Shown here: positions 17,359-28,357 of the stretch, one piece after another
How the letters are laid out: each line of letters starts with the position of its first letter
Numbering within the stretch: position 1 is the stretch's first letter
From: Fistularia commersonii
Lineage: Eukaryota; Chordata; Actinopteri; Syngnathiformes; Fistulariidae
Direction: 5' to 3'
Assembly (NCBI GenBank): GCA_037954325.1
Contig: JBBMNZ010000055.1
Span: 220,001 to 284,000, forward strand
Length of the DNA stretch: 64,000 nucleotides
Notes under the pieces: model-generated
Databases searched by the model: none
Seen by the model: only the letters and a program-made list of their open reading frames with translations
Told to the model about the DNA's origin: nothing
Program-made: the position numbers and the translations under genes

Positions 17359-18330
17359 GTACACCTTGGAAATGGGCAGCCCCGTATCTGACCGTGTGAC
17401 ACAGCCAAGCAGTGCAGACAATGTGAGACGATCAACTAGAACCAAAAAGAAGCCCAGTTACTTTAATGGTTATGTGACTAGTGCTATTGACGATGACCAA
17501 GTGTTCACTAACATTGACTACTGTTATAGACTGGCGTGTGGTGTCCCACAGACATTTAAAGAGGCAAGGAGTTCCCTCAATGCTGACAAGTGGATGAAAT
17601 CTATGGACAACGAGATGGAGTCATTGAGAGAGAACAACACTTTGACCCTAACACAGCTACCCCAAGGCAAGTGTGCAGTGGGGGTGGGGGGGTGGGTGTA
17701 TGCGCTAAAAAGAAATGAAGTTGGCACAAACAAATATAAAGCTCGTTATTTTGCTAAGGGCTACAGTCAAAAGTATGGCACGGATTTTGAGGAAACATTT
17801 TCTCCAACAGCAAATATGACAAGTGTGAGGGTGTTCATGCAGAAATCAGTTCAGGAAAATTTGGCAGGTCGTCATTGGAATCTGATGCTCCATTCTTACT
17901 TGATTGACAACGACTTTATTCAGAATGAAGCAGATCATTGTGTCTATGTCAAAGAAAACCAAAATGACAAAGTCATCATCATAATATGGGTAGATGATTT
18001 AATCATAGCTGCGAGTGATGAGGAAGTAATGAAAGAGGTGAAAATCATGCTTACAGCTAGATTTAAAATGAAGGACATGGGCAAAGTGATCAAAATCAAT
18101 ACCCAGAAAATATGTCAGTCAGAAGAGTGTGTTAAGATGTCACAAAGAAAATATGTGGAAAGGTAGCCCTACAGTATTGTCCAACACAAGAGATGCCGGC
18201 AGATGTTATGACAAAGCCTGCATCGCAGTTTAAGTTGTTGAATTTTTCAAAGTTGTTGTTTGGGTCATGAGTATTTTATTTTGATGTAAATGGGCAAAGA
18301 TACCAATAATATGAGAGCAAGTGGGGGCGT
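17359..18330 (+). pseudogene. Copia-C copy 3: RT with motif A deleted (269-codon open frame)
   Basis: An open frame (17357-18166) runs MYTLEMGSPVSDRV ... GGWVYALKRNE ... SFSPTANMTSVR-like region ... SVQENL then AGRHWNLM. About 51 residues present in copies 1 and 2, including QMDVKTAYLHAP with the first catalytic Asp of RT, are missing in frame, so RT must be inactive although WVDD (about 17991) remains. RNase H is also deleted. The tail VALQYCPTQEMPADVM follows in another frame. Confidence 0.88.
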
Positions 18331-18399
18331 TGTCAACTGAGAAATATGCTCTCAATTATTTTCCGTGTTATTTCGAAGGGCCAGCCTCAGCTTCCGGTC
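18331..18399 (+). repeat. Copia-C 3' LTR, 69 bp
   Basis: TGTCAACTGAG variant of the LTR tip (TGTTAACTGAG in copies 1 and 2), truncated at ccggtc. Confidence 0.83.
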
Positions 18400-18867
18400 A
18401 ACAGGACCCCGCAGACCGGCCAAGGTGCACCTTCTTCGGACACGGATCCCCGTGACGTCGGCATGAAGCTCCGGGAGCACCAGACATGCACTTATGAATA
18501 AGCGAAGGAGTCAACTCCATAAGTCCTCCACTCAGGGCCTCGGTGTCACTGAATCGAGCAATTTGGTTTTTAATGTTTAAAAATCGGCTTAACATTGAGG
18601 TGGAAAACACAGCGGTATCGTTAAAATACAGTAACAGGGTGATAACATCCATGTAAGAAGTGGAGGGGGATTTATTGCACTCACGGCCCCACTCGTTTAT
18701 TCCTCTCATACACAGCGGCCAGATCACCTGCTGGAGCTCCAAGCGCTGTGCACAGTCGGATGCCGCCATCTAGCGGACATAAAATGTAAGGAAGCGGAGG
18801 GAGAAAGCCATCCGGTGATCCCCAAGTAGCGGCGACGAACGAGTTTAGAGCCGTGGAGAAGATTTGC
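18400..18867 (-). other. Module X, copy 3, ORF intact
   Basis: A 123-codon ORF at 18769 down to 18398 on the minus strand, nearly identical to the 14.5 kb copy. It is joined at about 18868 to a 29 bp piece of copia-B RT and then the RTE element, instead of to (CTT)n. Confidence 0.6.
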
Positions 18868-18896
18868 TTTGGGTAGATGATTTAATTATTGCAGCA
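18868..18896 (+). repeat. 29 bp copia-B RT relic, left flank of RTE
   Basis: Encodes LWVDDLIIAA of copia-B RT. It is the left target-site flank of the RTE insertion, retained identically at 24253-24281 (inverted) and 43477-43505. Confidence 0.85.
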
Positions 18897-20739
18897 GAGT
18901 GTTGCATGGTTTTCAGGGAGGAGTTGAGAAAGGGTCTGGGTGGTCAGGGAGAGCTTCCAGATGATTGGACAACAACAGCTAGTATGATCAGGGAGACAGG
19001 TAGAAGAGTACTTGGTGTGTCATCTGGAAGGAAAGTAGATAAGGAGACTTGGTGGTGGAATGAGGAAGTGCAGGAGTGTATACAGAGAAAATGGTTAGCG
19101 AAGAAGAAGTGGGATACTGAGAGGACTGAAGAGAACAGACAGGAGTTCAGGGAGATGCGGCGAAAGGTAAAGATAGAGGTAGCAAAGGCAAAACAAAGGG
19201 CTTATGATGACTTGTATGCTCGGTTGGATAGTAAGGAGGCTGAAAGTGATCTATACAAGTTGGCGAAACAGAGAGATAAAGATGGAAAGGATGTACAGCA
19301 GGTCCGGGTGATAAAGGACAGAGAGGGAAATGTATTGACAGATGCTAGAAGAGTGACAGGAAGATGGAAAGAGTACTTTGAAGAGCTGATGAATGTGGAA
19401 AATGAAAGAGAGGCAAGGGTAGAAGAGGTGATTATTGTAGACCACAAAGTAGCAAAAATGAGTAAAAGTGAAGTGAGGAAGGCATTGAAGAGGATGAAGA
19501 GTGGAAAAGCAGTTGGTCCTGATGATATACCTGTGGAGGTGTGGAAGTGTCTAGGAGAGGCAGCGGTAGATTTTCTGACTAGATTATTCAACAGGATCTT
19601 AGAGAGTGAGAAGATGCCTGAAGAATGGAGACAAAGTGTGATGGTGCCTATTTTTAAGAATAAAGGGGATGTGCAGAATTGTGGCAACTACAGAGGGATA
19701 AAGTTGATGAGCCATACAATGAAGTTATGGGAAAGAGTAGTGGAAACTAGACTGAGAGCAGAAGTCAGCATTTGTGAACAGCAGTATGGCTTCATGCCTA
19801 GGAAGAGTACTACAGATGCAGTATTTGCGTTGAGAATGCTAATAGAAAAGTACAGAGAAGGCCAGAGGGAGCTGCATTGCGTTTTCGTAGACCTAGAAAA
19901 AGCATATGACAGGGTGCCAAGAGAGGAGCTCTGGTATTGTATGAGGAAGTCTGGAGTGGCAGAGAAGTATGTTAGACTGGTGCAGGACATGCATGCCAGC
20001 TGTGAGACACTGGTACGGTGTGCTGTAGGGGTAACCGAGAAGTTCAAGGTGGAGGTGGGACTCCATCAGGGATCAGCTCTGAGCCCCTTCTTGTTCGCAA
20101 TGGTGATGGGTAGGCTGACAGATGAGGTTAGACAGGAATCCCCATGGACCATGATGTTTGCGGATGACATTGTGATCTGTAGTGAGAGCAGACAACAGGT
20201 AGAGGAAAATCTAGAGAGGTGGAGGTATGCTCTGGAAAGGAGTGGAATGAAAGTTAGTCACAGCAAGACAGAATATATGTGTGTGAACGAGAGGAACTCG
20301 GGTGGAGCGGTGAGGCTACAGGGAGTGGAGATCAAGAAGCTGGAGGATTTCAGGTACTTAGGGTCAACAGTCCAGAGCAACGGAGAGTGCGTAAAAGAGG
20401 TGAAGAGACGGGTCCAAGCAGGTTGGAATGGCTGGAGAAAAGTGTCAGGGGTACTATGTGATAGAAGACTATCGGCCAGAATAAAAGGAAAGGTGTACAA
20501 GACAGTGGTGAGACCAGCGATGATGTATGGACTAGAAACTGTTCCAATGACCAAAAGACAGCAGACAGAACTAGAGGTTGCAGAGATGAAGATGTTGAGG
20601 TTCTCTTTGGGAGTGACCAGGATTGATAGGATCAGGAATGAGTATCAGAGGAACAGCACATGTTCGATGTTTTGGAGAGAAGGTCAGAGAAGCCAGACTG
20701 AGATGGTTCGGTCATGTACAGAGGAGGGATAGAGAATAT
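18897..20739 (+). pseudogene. RTE-like LINE, RT region (copy 1)
   Basis: A frame open from the copia relic (18864) to 20732. It starts between the endonuclease and RT regions (PDDWTTTASMIRETGRR, TWWWNEEVQ) and has RT motifs KAVGPDDIPVEVWK, NYRGIKL, FVDLEKAYDRVP (catalytic Asp), GLHQGSALSP and FADDIVICSES (Asp-Asp at 20163-20168), then the C-terminal KVYKTVVRPAMMYGLET. The endonuclease is absent. Two bases are missing at about 20641 relative to the 43.5 kb copy, shifting the last 30 codons. The 3' end is cut at 20739, joined to R1. RTE clade (BovB/Rex3-like) by sequence resemblance. Confidence 0.88.
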
Positions 20740-20952
20740 ATGCTAGACAAAAAAAGAAATTAAAATGAAATAATTAAATCAATAGATAGACTAATAAAAA
20801 ATTAAAACGAAAAAATGATTGCAAGGGGAGTACAACATGTAATTAAGTTGGCGACTCACAAGGAATCTCAGATATCAAACTGTATATTTTTTGTTGTTTA
20901 TATATAAACATATACAAAACAAACATATATTGTTTGTTGTTGTTTATTTTTG
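20740..20952 (+). repeat. R1 repeat with T-rich extension
   Basis: Begins at tgctagacaaaaaaag and runs through gacatcaaactgtatg-like sequence to the tataaacatatacaaaac stretch seen near L1 fragments at 35.2, 47.1 and 52.0 kb. Non-coding. Confidence 0.65.
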
Positions 20953-21106
20953 GGACATAAGCGAATCACGGTCCGGGCTTCTGCCCTCCTCCGCTCCTCA
21001 CCTCATCCGCTCCAGGCCCTGGTACTCCCTGTCCGCGGGACCCCCCCCCCCCACCACCCCCACCACCACCAAAACAAACTCTCACACACAGATAAACACA
21101 CGCACA

Positions 21107-21138
<32 letters not shown>

Positions 21139-21160
21139 GACACACGCACACAAACACGCA

Positions 21161-21191
<31 letters not shown>

Positions 21192-21532
21192 CTGAACTCA
21201 TCATAGCTGTGCTAATAGCATTGGCCAAAACGTATCCACAACAAAACAAACATTAGCTCATCCACTCATTCACATATGTGTGTGCCTAGAGGTATGGGAG
21301 CTCCAGTCATACGTCCGGGTGATCTATGTCCGGAGAAGGCTCACATTGGCCGGTCTAAGGGGTTCTTCTGCCCCCACAGCTTCCCCGCCTCTGAGAGGAG
21401 AAAAATTACCTCCGCTCCTCCGCTCCTCCGCTTTTCAGCTCCACCGCTCCTCCTCTATGGGCCCTGGTACCCCCCCCCCCCACCTAAACAAACTCTCACA
21501 CATACACACACAAACACACTCACACACACACA

Positions 21533-21569
<37 letters not shown>

Positions 21570-22080
21570 ACACACCTTAACTCATCATAGCTGTGCTAAT
21601 AGCATTAGCCGAAACGCATCCACAACCAAACAAACATTAGCTCATCCACTCATTCACATGTGTGTGCCCAATGGTCCCAGAGCTCCAATCATACGTCCGG
21701 GGGATCTTTGTCCGGAGTATGCTCACATTAGCCAGTCTAAGGGGTTCTTCTGCCCCCAAACTTCCCCGCCTCTGAGAGGAGAAACATTACCTCCGCTCCT
21801 CCGCTTCTCAGCTCCATCGCTCCTCCGCTTTGGGCCCTGGAATTCCCGAACCGCTGGACATAAGCGAATCACGGGCCGGGCTTCTGCCCTCCTCCGCTCC
21901 TCAGCTCATCGTTCGAGGCCCCGGTACTCCCTGTCCGCGACCCCCCCCCCACCTAAACAAATTCACACTCACACACACGCACACACACACACACAGACAC
22001 ACACACACACACACACAAACACACCTTAACTCATCATAGCTGTGCTAATAGCATTAGCCGAAACGCATCCACAACCAAAC
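20953..22080. repeat. Composite CTCCGCTC / CA satellite, third block
   Basis: Three to four units with the tag ggacataagcgaatcacgg, C-runs, (CA)n at about 21085-21191, 21494-21575 and 21965-22023, the gtgctaatagcattgg/attagcc segment and the core. The right end (accaaac|TGTTGCG) is identical to the 7862/7863 junction, so this block and the copia-B end that follows are a copy of 7.5-8.5 kb. Confidence 0.88.
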
Positions 22081-22735
22081 TGTTGCGTTTAAGTTCGCAG
22101 CTTCTTCGTTTTCCATGTTTCGGAAGGAATTCACAAGTTTGCCTTGTTTGAATCGTCTTTTATTTTCTTCTTCACAGCTCCGGGAATCAACATCGGTTAG
22201 CCATGGGACATGTACAGTACAGAGTGAGGGAAAAATTCCCGCCAGCACCGCTATACCAAAAAAAAAAACACTGACGTAGAAGTTAACGTCAAGTTAGCTG
22301 AACAGTCGCAAAAAACTAAAACAAGTCCCAAACCTTGTCATAAAGTGCCATGCATTTCCTGAGAGTAGATACAAATACAACATATGTATACTAGAATGTA
22401 AACTCAAATAAAACTAATGAGATCACCTATCTCAACACCCCCTCTTGATCTCAACATCCAAAAAAAATCTTTGGACATTTGAATTTCCAAATAACCACTT
22501 TTTGAATTGTTCTATTTTTACCTTTGTCATGAGTTTTGTCGAGATGTCTGCCAACATGTCCTCTGATGGACAATAGATAAGATTTATTTAACCCTCACTG
22601 AGTGCTTCACGAATGAAATGATATTTTACATCAATGTGTTTTGACCTTTGTCTGTTTACAGGATTCTTACTCAGTGCGATGGCCCCCTGATTGTCTCCGT
22701 AGATTGTTGTGCAACTGTACATTTTGTTGTCCATA
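22081..22735 (-). mobile_element. Copia-B 3' end (3' LTR and tail of pol)
   Basis: LTR 22081-22437 (357 bp), polypurine tract 22438-22452, and the last part of pol, including the premature TAA shared with 8369-8371. At 22735 it switches inside RNase H (ttgttgtccatac) to the RTE element, giving a chimeric minus-strand frame (22671-23993). Confidence 0.9.
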
Positions 22736-24252
22736 CCCGTCTCTTCACCTCTTTTACGCACTCTCCGTTGCTCTGGACTGTTGACCCTAAGTACCTGAAA
22801 TCCTCCAGCTTCTTGATCTCCACTCCCTGTAGCCTCACCGCTCCACCCGAGTTCCTCTTGTTCTCACACATATATTCTGTCTTGCTGCGACTAACTTTCA
22901 TTCCTCTCCTTTCCAGAGCATACCTCCACCTCTCTAGATTTTCCTCTACCTGTTGTCTGCTCTCACTACAGATCACAATGTCATCCGCAAACATCATGGT
23001 CCATGGGGATTCCTGTCTAACCTCATCTGTCAGCCTATCCATCACCATTGCGAACAAGAAGGGGCTCAGAGCTGATCCCTGATGGAGTCCCACCTCCACC
23101 TTGAACTTCTCGGTTACCCCTACAGCACACCGTACCAGTGTCTCACAGCTGGCATACATGTCCTGCACCAGTCTAACATACTTCTCTGCCACTCCAGACT
23201 TCCTCATACAATACCAGAGCTCCTCTCTTGGCAACCTGTCATATGCTTTTTCTAGGTCTACGAAAACGCAATGCAGCTCCCTCTGGCTTTCTCTGTACTT
23301 TTCTATTGGCATTCTCAACGCAAATACTGCATCTGTAGTACTCTTCCTAGGCATGAAGCCATACTGCTGTTCACAAATGCTGACTTCTGCTCTCAGTCTA
23401 GTTTCCACTACTCTTTCCCATAACTTCATTGTATGGCTCATCAACTTTATCCCTCTGTAGTTGCCACAATTCTGCACATCCCCTTTATTCTTAAAAATAG
23501 GCACCATCACACTTTGTCTCCATTCTTCAGGCATCTCCTCACTCTCTAAGATCCTGTTGAATAATCTAGTCAGAAAATCTACCGCTGCCTCTCCTAGACA
23601 CTTCCACACCTCCACAGGTATATCATCAGGACCAACTGCTTTTCCACTCTTCATCCTCTTCAATGCCTTCCTCACTTCACTTTTACTCATTTTTGCTACT
23701 TTGTGGTCTACAATAATCACCTCTTCTACCCTTGCCTCTCTTTCATTTTCCACATTCATCAGCTCTTCAAAGTACTCTTTCCATCTTCCTGTCTCTCTTC
23801 TAGCATCCGTCAATACATTTCTCTCTCTGTCCTTTATCACCCGGACCTGCTGTACATCCTTTCCATCTTTATCTCTCTGTTTCGCCAACCTGTATAGATC
23901 ATTTTCAGCCTCCTTACTATCCAACCGAGCATACAAGTCATCATAAGCCCTTTGTTTTGCCTTTGCTACCTCTATCTTTACCTTTCGCCGCATCTCCCTG
24001 AACTCCTGTCTGTTCTCTTCAGTCCTCTCAGTATCTCACTTCTTCTTCGCGAACCATTTTCTCTGTATACACTCCTGCACTTCCTCATTCCACCACCAAG
24101 TCTCCTTATCTACTTTCCTACCAGATGACACACCAAGTACTCTTCTACCTGTCTCCCTGATAACACTAGCTGTTGTTGTCCAATCATCTGGAAGCTCTCC
24201 CTGACAACCCAGACCCTTTCTCAACTCCTCCCTGAAAACCATGCAACACTCT
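22736..24252 (-). pseudogene. RTE-like LINE, RT region (inverted copy)
   Basis: Inverted equivalent of 18897-20410. It keeps the RT motifs (AVGPDDIP, FVDLEKAYDRLP, FADDIVICSES near 22980). A TGG-to-TGA change just upstream of 24036 (after KWFAKKK) splits the frame in two. The 3' end is replaced by copia-B at 22735. The endonuclease is missing. Confidence 0.88.
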
Positions 24253-24281
24253 GCTGCAATAATTAAATCATCTACCCAAAG
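24253..24281 (-). repeat. 29 bp copia-B RT relic
   Basis: Same left target flank of the RTE insertion as at 18868-18896 and 43477-43505, here inverted. Confidence 0.83.
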
Positions 24282-24749
24282 CAAACCTTCTCCACGGCTC
24301 TAAACTCGTTCGTCGCCGCTACTTGTGGAACACCGGATGGCTTTCTCCCTCCGCTTCGTTACATTTTATGTCCGCTAGATGGCGGCATCCGACTGTGCAC
24401 AGCGCTTGGAGCTCCACCAGGCGATATGGCCGCTGTGTATGAGAGGAATAAACGAGTGGGGCCGTGAGTGCAATAAATCCCCCTCCACGTCTTACATGGA
24501 TGTTATCACCCTGTTACTGTATTTTAACGATACCGCTGTTTTTTCGACCTCAATGTTAAGCCGATTTTTAAACATTAAAAAAACAGATTGCTCGATTCAG
24601 TGACACCGAGGCCGTGAGTGGAGGACTTATGGAGTCGACTCCTCCGCTTATTCATATGTGCATGTCTGGTGCTCCCGGAGCTTCACGCCGACGTCACGGG
24701 GATCCGTGTCCGAAGAAGGTGCACCTTGGCCGGTCTGCGGGGTCCTGTT
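24282..24749 (+). pseudogene. Module X, inverted copy, ORF broken
   Basis: Starts ATGGCGGCATCC at 24379. The frame closes at 24603 because of an A-run difference (attaaaaaaacag) relative to the intact copies. The core follows at about 24660-24745. Confidence 0.6.
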
Positions 24750-24818
24750 GACCGGAAGCTGAGACTGGCCCTTCGAAATAACACGGAAAATAATTGAGAG
24801 CATATTTCTCAGTTGACA
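24750..24818 (-). repeat. Copia-C 3' LTR, 69 bp (inverted)
   Basis: TGTCAACTGAG tip at 24818, truncated at ccggtc as elsewhere. Confidence 0.83.
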
Positions 24819-25948
24819 ACGCCCCCACTTGCTCTCATATTATTGGTATCTTTGCCCATTTACATAAAAATAAAATACTCATGACCCAAACAACAACTTT
24901 GAAAAATTCAACAACTTAAACTGCGATGCAGGCTTTGTCATAACATCTGCCGGCATCTCTTGTGTTGGACAATACTGTAGGGCTACCTTTCCACATATTT
25001 TCTTTGTGACATCTTAACACACTCTTCTGACTGACATATTTTCTGGGTATTGATTTTGATCACTTTGGCCAAGTCCTTCATTTTAAATCTAGCTGTAAGC
25101 ATGATTTTCACCTCTTTCATTACTTCCTCATCACTCGCAGCTATGATTAAATCATCTGCCCATATTATGATGATGACCTTGTCATTTTGGTTTTCTTTGA
25201 CATAGACACAATGATCTGCTTCATTCTGAATAAAGTCATTGTCAATCAAGTAAGAATGGAGCATCAGATTCCAATGACGACCTGCCTGTTTAAGGCCGTA
25301 TAGTCACTTTTCAAGTTTACGCACCAGCTTCTGTTTTTTTACTTGTTACTTCATACCCTTCTGGTTGTTCTACACAGAGCTCACAATCTATGGGTGCATG
25401 AAGATAGGCTGTCTTTACATCCATTTGGTGTAGTAACAATTTTTCCTGAACTGATTTCTGCATAAACACCCTCACACTTGTCATATTTGCTGTTGGAGAA
25501 AATGTTTCCTCAAAATCCGTGCCATACTTTTGACTGTAGCCCTTAGCAAAATAACGAGCTTTATATTTGTTTGTGCCATCTTCATTTCTATTTAGCGCAT
25601 ACGCCCAGCCCCCCCCCCCCCCCCCACTGCACACTTGCCTTGGGGTAGCTGTGTTAGGGTAAAAGTGTTGTTCTCTCTCAATGACTCCATCTCTTCGTCC
25701 ATAGATTTCATCCACTTGTCAGCATTGAGGGAACTCCTTGCCTCTTTTTATGTCTGTGGGACACCACACGCCAGTCTATAACAGTAGTCAATGTTAGTGA
25801 ACACTTGGTCATCGTCAATAGCACTAATCACATAACCATTAAAGTAACTGGGCTTCTTTTTGGTTCTAGTTGATCGTCTCACATTGTCTGCACTGCTTGG
25901 CTGTGTCACACGGTCAGATACAGGGTTGCCCATTTCCAAGGTGTACAA
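24819..25948 (-). pseudogene. Copia-C copy 4 (inverted): linker, RT, tail
   Basis: Pieces at 25948-25748 (MGNPVSDRVTQPSSADN...), 25715-25317 (RT with QMDVKTAYLHAP) and 25264-24983. WVDD has become WADD (gcccatattatg, about 25155). A TGA lies before LYGLKQAGRHW near 25303; this copy keeps the ancestral LYGLKQ where copies 1 and 2 read LYVPEQ. A poly-G/C run at about 25608-25625 shifts the frame. RNase H is deleted. Confidence 0.87.
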
Positions 25949-26384
25949 AGGTGTACAAGACAGTGTTGAGCAAAGCGATGATATATGAGCTAGAAACTGT
26001 TACAATGACCGAAAGATAGCAGGCAGAACTAGAGGTTGCAGATATGAGGATGTTGAGGTTCTCTTTGGGAGTGACCAGGATGGATAGGATCAGGAATGAG
26101 TCTATCAGAGGAACAGCACATGTTCGATGTTTTGGAGAGAAGGTCAGAGAAGCCAGACCGAGATGGTTCGGTCATGTACAGAGGAGGGATAGAGAATATA
26201 TTGGTAGACGGATGCTGGAATTGGAGCTGCAAGGCAAGAGGTCTCGAGGAAGACCAAAGAGAGGATTTATGGACGTGGTGAGAGAGGAGATGAAGGCAGT
26301 TGGTGTGAGAGAGGAGGATACGGAGAATAGGGTTAGATGGAGAAAGTTGACTCGCTGTGGCCACACCTGACAGGAAAAGACAAA
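25949..26384 (+). pseudogene. RTE LINE C-terminal fragment (inverted module)
   Basis: Encodes MRMLRFSLGVTRMDRIRN..., GEKVREARPRWFGHVQRR, EYIGRRMLELELQGK and RWRKLTRCGHT up to the stop at about 26368. It is followed by the AAG tail. The left junction to copia-C is in the repeated gtgtacaa. Confidence 0.86.
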
Positions 26385-26494
26385 AGAAGAAGAAGAAGAA
26401 GAAGAAGAAGAAGAAGAAGAAGAAGAAGAAGAAGAAGAAGAAGAAGAAGAAGAAGAAGAAGAAGAAGAAGAAGAAGAAGGAGAAAAAGAAGAAG

Positions 26495-26524
<30 letters not shown>
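26385..26524. repeat. (AAG)n tract, RTE tail
   Basis: 140 bp of aag/gaa repeats with two interruptions, the longest RTE tail in the window. Confidence 0.92.
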
Positions 26525-26529
<5 letters not shown>

Positions 26530-27013
26530 AAGAGAGGGTGGGGGGGAAGCAAACCTTCACGGCTCTAAGCTCGTTCGTCGCCGCTACTTGGGGAACACTG
26601 GATGGCTTTCTCCCTCCACTTCGTTACATTTTATGGCCGCTAGATGGCGGCATCCGACTGTGCACAGCGCTTGAAGCCCCACCAGGTGATCTGGCAGCTG
26701 TGTATGAGAGGAATAAACGAGTGGGGCCGTGAGTGCAATAAATCCCCCTCCACTTCTTACATGGATGTTATCACCCTGTTACTGTATTTTAACGATACCG
26801 CTGTGTTTTCCACCTCAATGTTAAGCCGATTTTTAAACATTAAAAACCAAATTGCTCGATTCAGTGACACCGAGGCCGTGAGTGGAGGACTTATGGAGTC
26901 GACTCCTCCGCTTATTCATACGTGCATGTCTGGTGCTCCCGGAGCTTCACGCCGACGTCACGGGGATCCGTGTCCGAAGAAGGTGCACCTTGGCCGGTCT
27001 GCGGGGTCCTGTT
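26525..27013 (+). other. Module X, inverted copy, ORF intact
   Basis: A 123-codon ORF at 26644-27015, differing from other copies by a few residues (KPHQVIWQLC for ELQQVIWPLC). It is bordered by the AAG tail on the left and the copia-C LTR fragment on the right. Confidence 0.6.
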
Positions 27014-27082
27014 GACCGGAAGCTGAGACTGGCCCTTCGAAATAACACGGAAAATAATTGAGAGCATATTTCTCAGTTGACA
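27014..27082 (-). repeat. Copia-C 3' LTR, 69 bp (inverted)
   Basis: Same truncated LTR; tip at 27082. Confidence 0.83.
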
Positions 27083-28054
27083 ACGCCCCCACTTGCTCTC
27101 ATATTATTGGTATCTTTGCCCATTTACATCAAAATAAAATACTCATGACCCAAACAACAACTTTGAAAAATTCAACAACTTAAACTGCGATGCAGGCTTT
27201 GTCATAACATCTGCCGGCATCTCTTGTGTTGGACAATACTGTAGGGCTACCTTTCCACATATTTTCTTTGTGACATCTTAACACACTCTTCTGACTGACA
27301 TATTTTCTGGGTATTGATTTTGATCACTTTGGCCAAGTCCTTCATTTTAAATCTAGCTGTAAGCATGATTTTCACCTCTTTCATTACTTCCTCATCACTC
27401 GCAGCTATGATTAAATCATCTACCCATATTATGATGATGACCTTGTCATTTTGGTTTTCTTTGACATAGACACAATGATCTGCTTCATTCTGAATAAAGT
27501 CGTTGTCAATCAAGTAAGAATGGAGCATCAGATTCCAATGACGACCTGCCAAATTTTCCTGAACTGATTTCTGCATGAACACCCTCACACTTGTCACATT
27601 TGCTGTTGGAGAAAATGTTTCCTCAAAATCCGTGCCATACTTTTGACTGTAGCCCTTAGCAAAATAACGAGCTTTATATTTGTTTGTGCCAACTTCATTT
27701 CTTTTTAGCGCATACACCCACCCCCCCACCCCCACTGCACACTTGCCTTGGGGTAGCTGTGTTAGGGTCAAAGTGTTGTTCTCTCTCAATGACTCCATCT
27801 CGTCGTCCATAGATTTCATCCACTTGTCAGCATTGAGGGAACTCCTTGCCTCTTTAAATGTCTGTGGGACACCACACGCCAGTCTATAACAGTAGTCAAT
27901 GTTAGTGAACACTTGGTCATCGTCAATAGCACTAGTCACATAACCATTAAAGTAACTGGGCTTCTTTTTGGTTCTAGTTGATCGTCTCACATTGTCTGCA
28001 CTGCTTGGCTGTGTCACACGGTCAGATACGGGGCTGCCCATTTCCAAGGTGTAC
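27083..28054 (-). pseudogene. Copia-C copy 5 (inverted), RT with motif A deleted
   Basis: A 269-codon frame at 28056-27247, the mirror image of 17359-18330: same SVQENL/AGRHWNLM in-frame deletion and same RNase H loss. WVDD is at about 27420. Confidence 0.88.
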
Positions 28055-28108
28055 AAAGGTGTACAAGACAGTGGTGAGACCAGCGATGATGTATGGACTA
28101 GAAACTGT
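28055..28108 (+). pseudogene. RTE LINE relic
   Basis: Mirror of 17305-17358 (VYKTVVRPAMMYGLETV), fused to the AAG tract. Confidence 0.8.
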
Positions 28109-28146
28109 AGAAGAAGAAGAAGAAGAAGAAGAAGAAGAAGAAGAAG

Positions 28147-28176
<30 letters not shown>
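28109..28176. repeat. (AAG)n tract, RTE tail
   Basis: Mirror of the 17237-17304 tract. Confidence 0.88.
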
Positions 28177-28177
<1 letters not shown>

Positions 28178-28301
28178 TAGAAAGAGAGGGTGGGGGGGAA
28201 GCAAACCTTCTCCACGGCTCTAAACTCGTTCGTCGCCGCTACTCGGGGAACACCGGATGGCTTTCTCCCTCCGCTTCGTTACATTTTATGGCCGCTAGAT
28301 G
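28177..28301 (+). repeat. Module X leader, truncated at its ATG
   Basis: Only the CpG-rich leader remains. It stops at gctagatg, the start codon of the module X ORF, and continues as the (ATC)n tract of copia-C. Confidence 0.7.
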
Positions 28302-28304
28302 AAG

Positions 28305-28315
28305 ATCATCATCAA

Positions 28316-28354
<39 letters not shown>
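28305..28354. repeat. (ATC)n tract, poly-Asp codons on the minus strand
   Basis: Same origin as the (GAT)n at 13427-13496. The right-hand neighbour is copia-C integrase end sequence. Confidence 0.85.

Positions 28355-28357
<3 letters not shown>

Noticed and set aside
18864..18896. Novel fusion protein of copia VDD motif with RTE reverse transcriptase
   Set aside because: The copia part is only the 29 bp target flank of the RTE insertion; the frame is open by chance and the RTE lacks its endonuclease.
20966..21187. Cys/Val-rich (CVCVCV) small proteins
   Set aside because: Translation of (TG)n.
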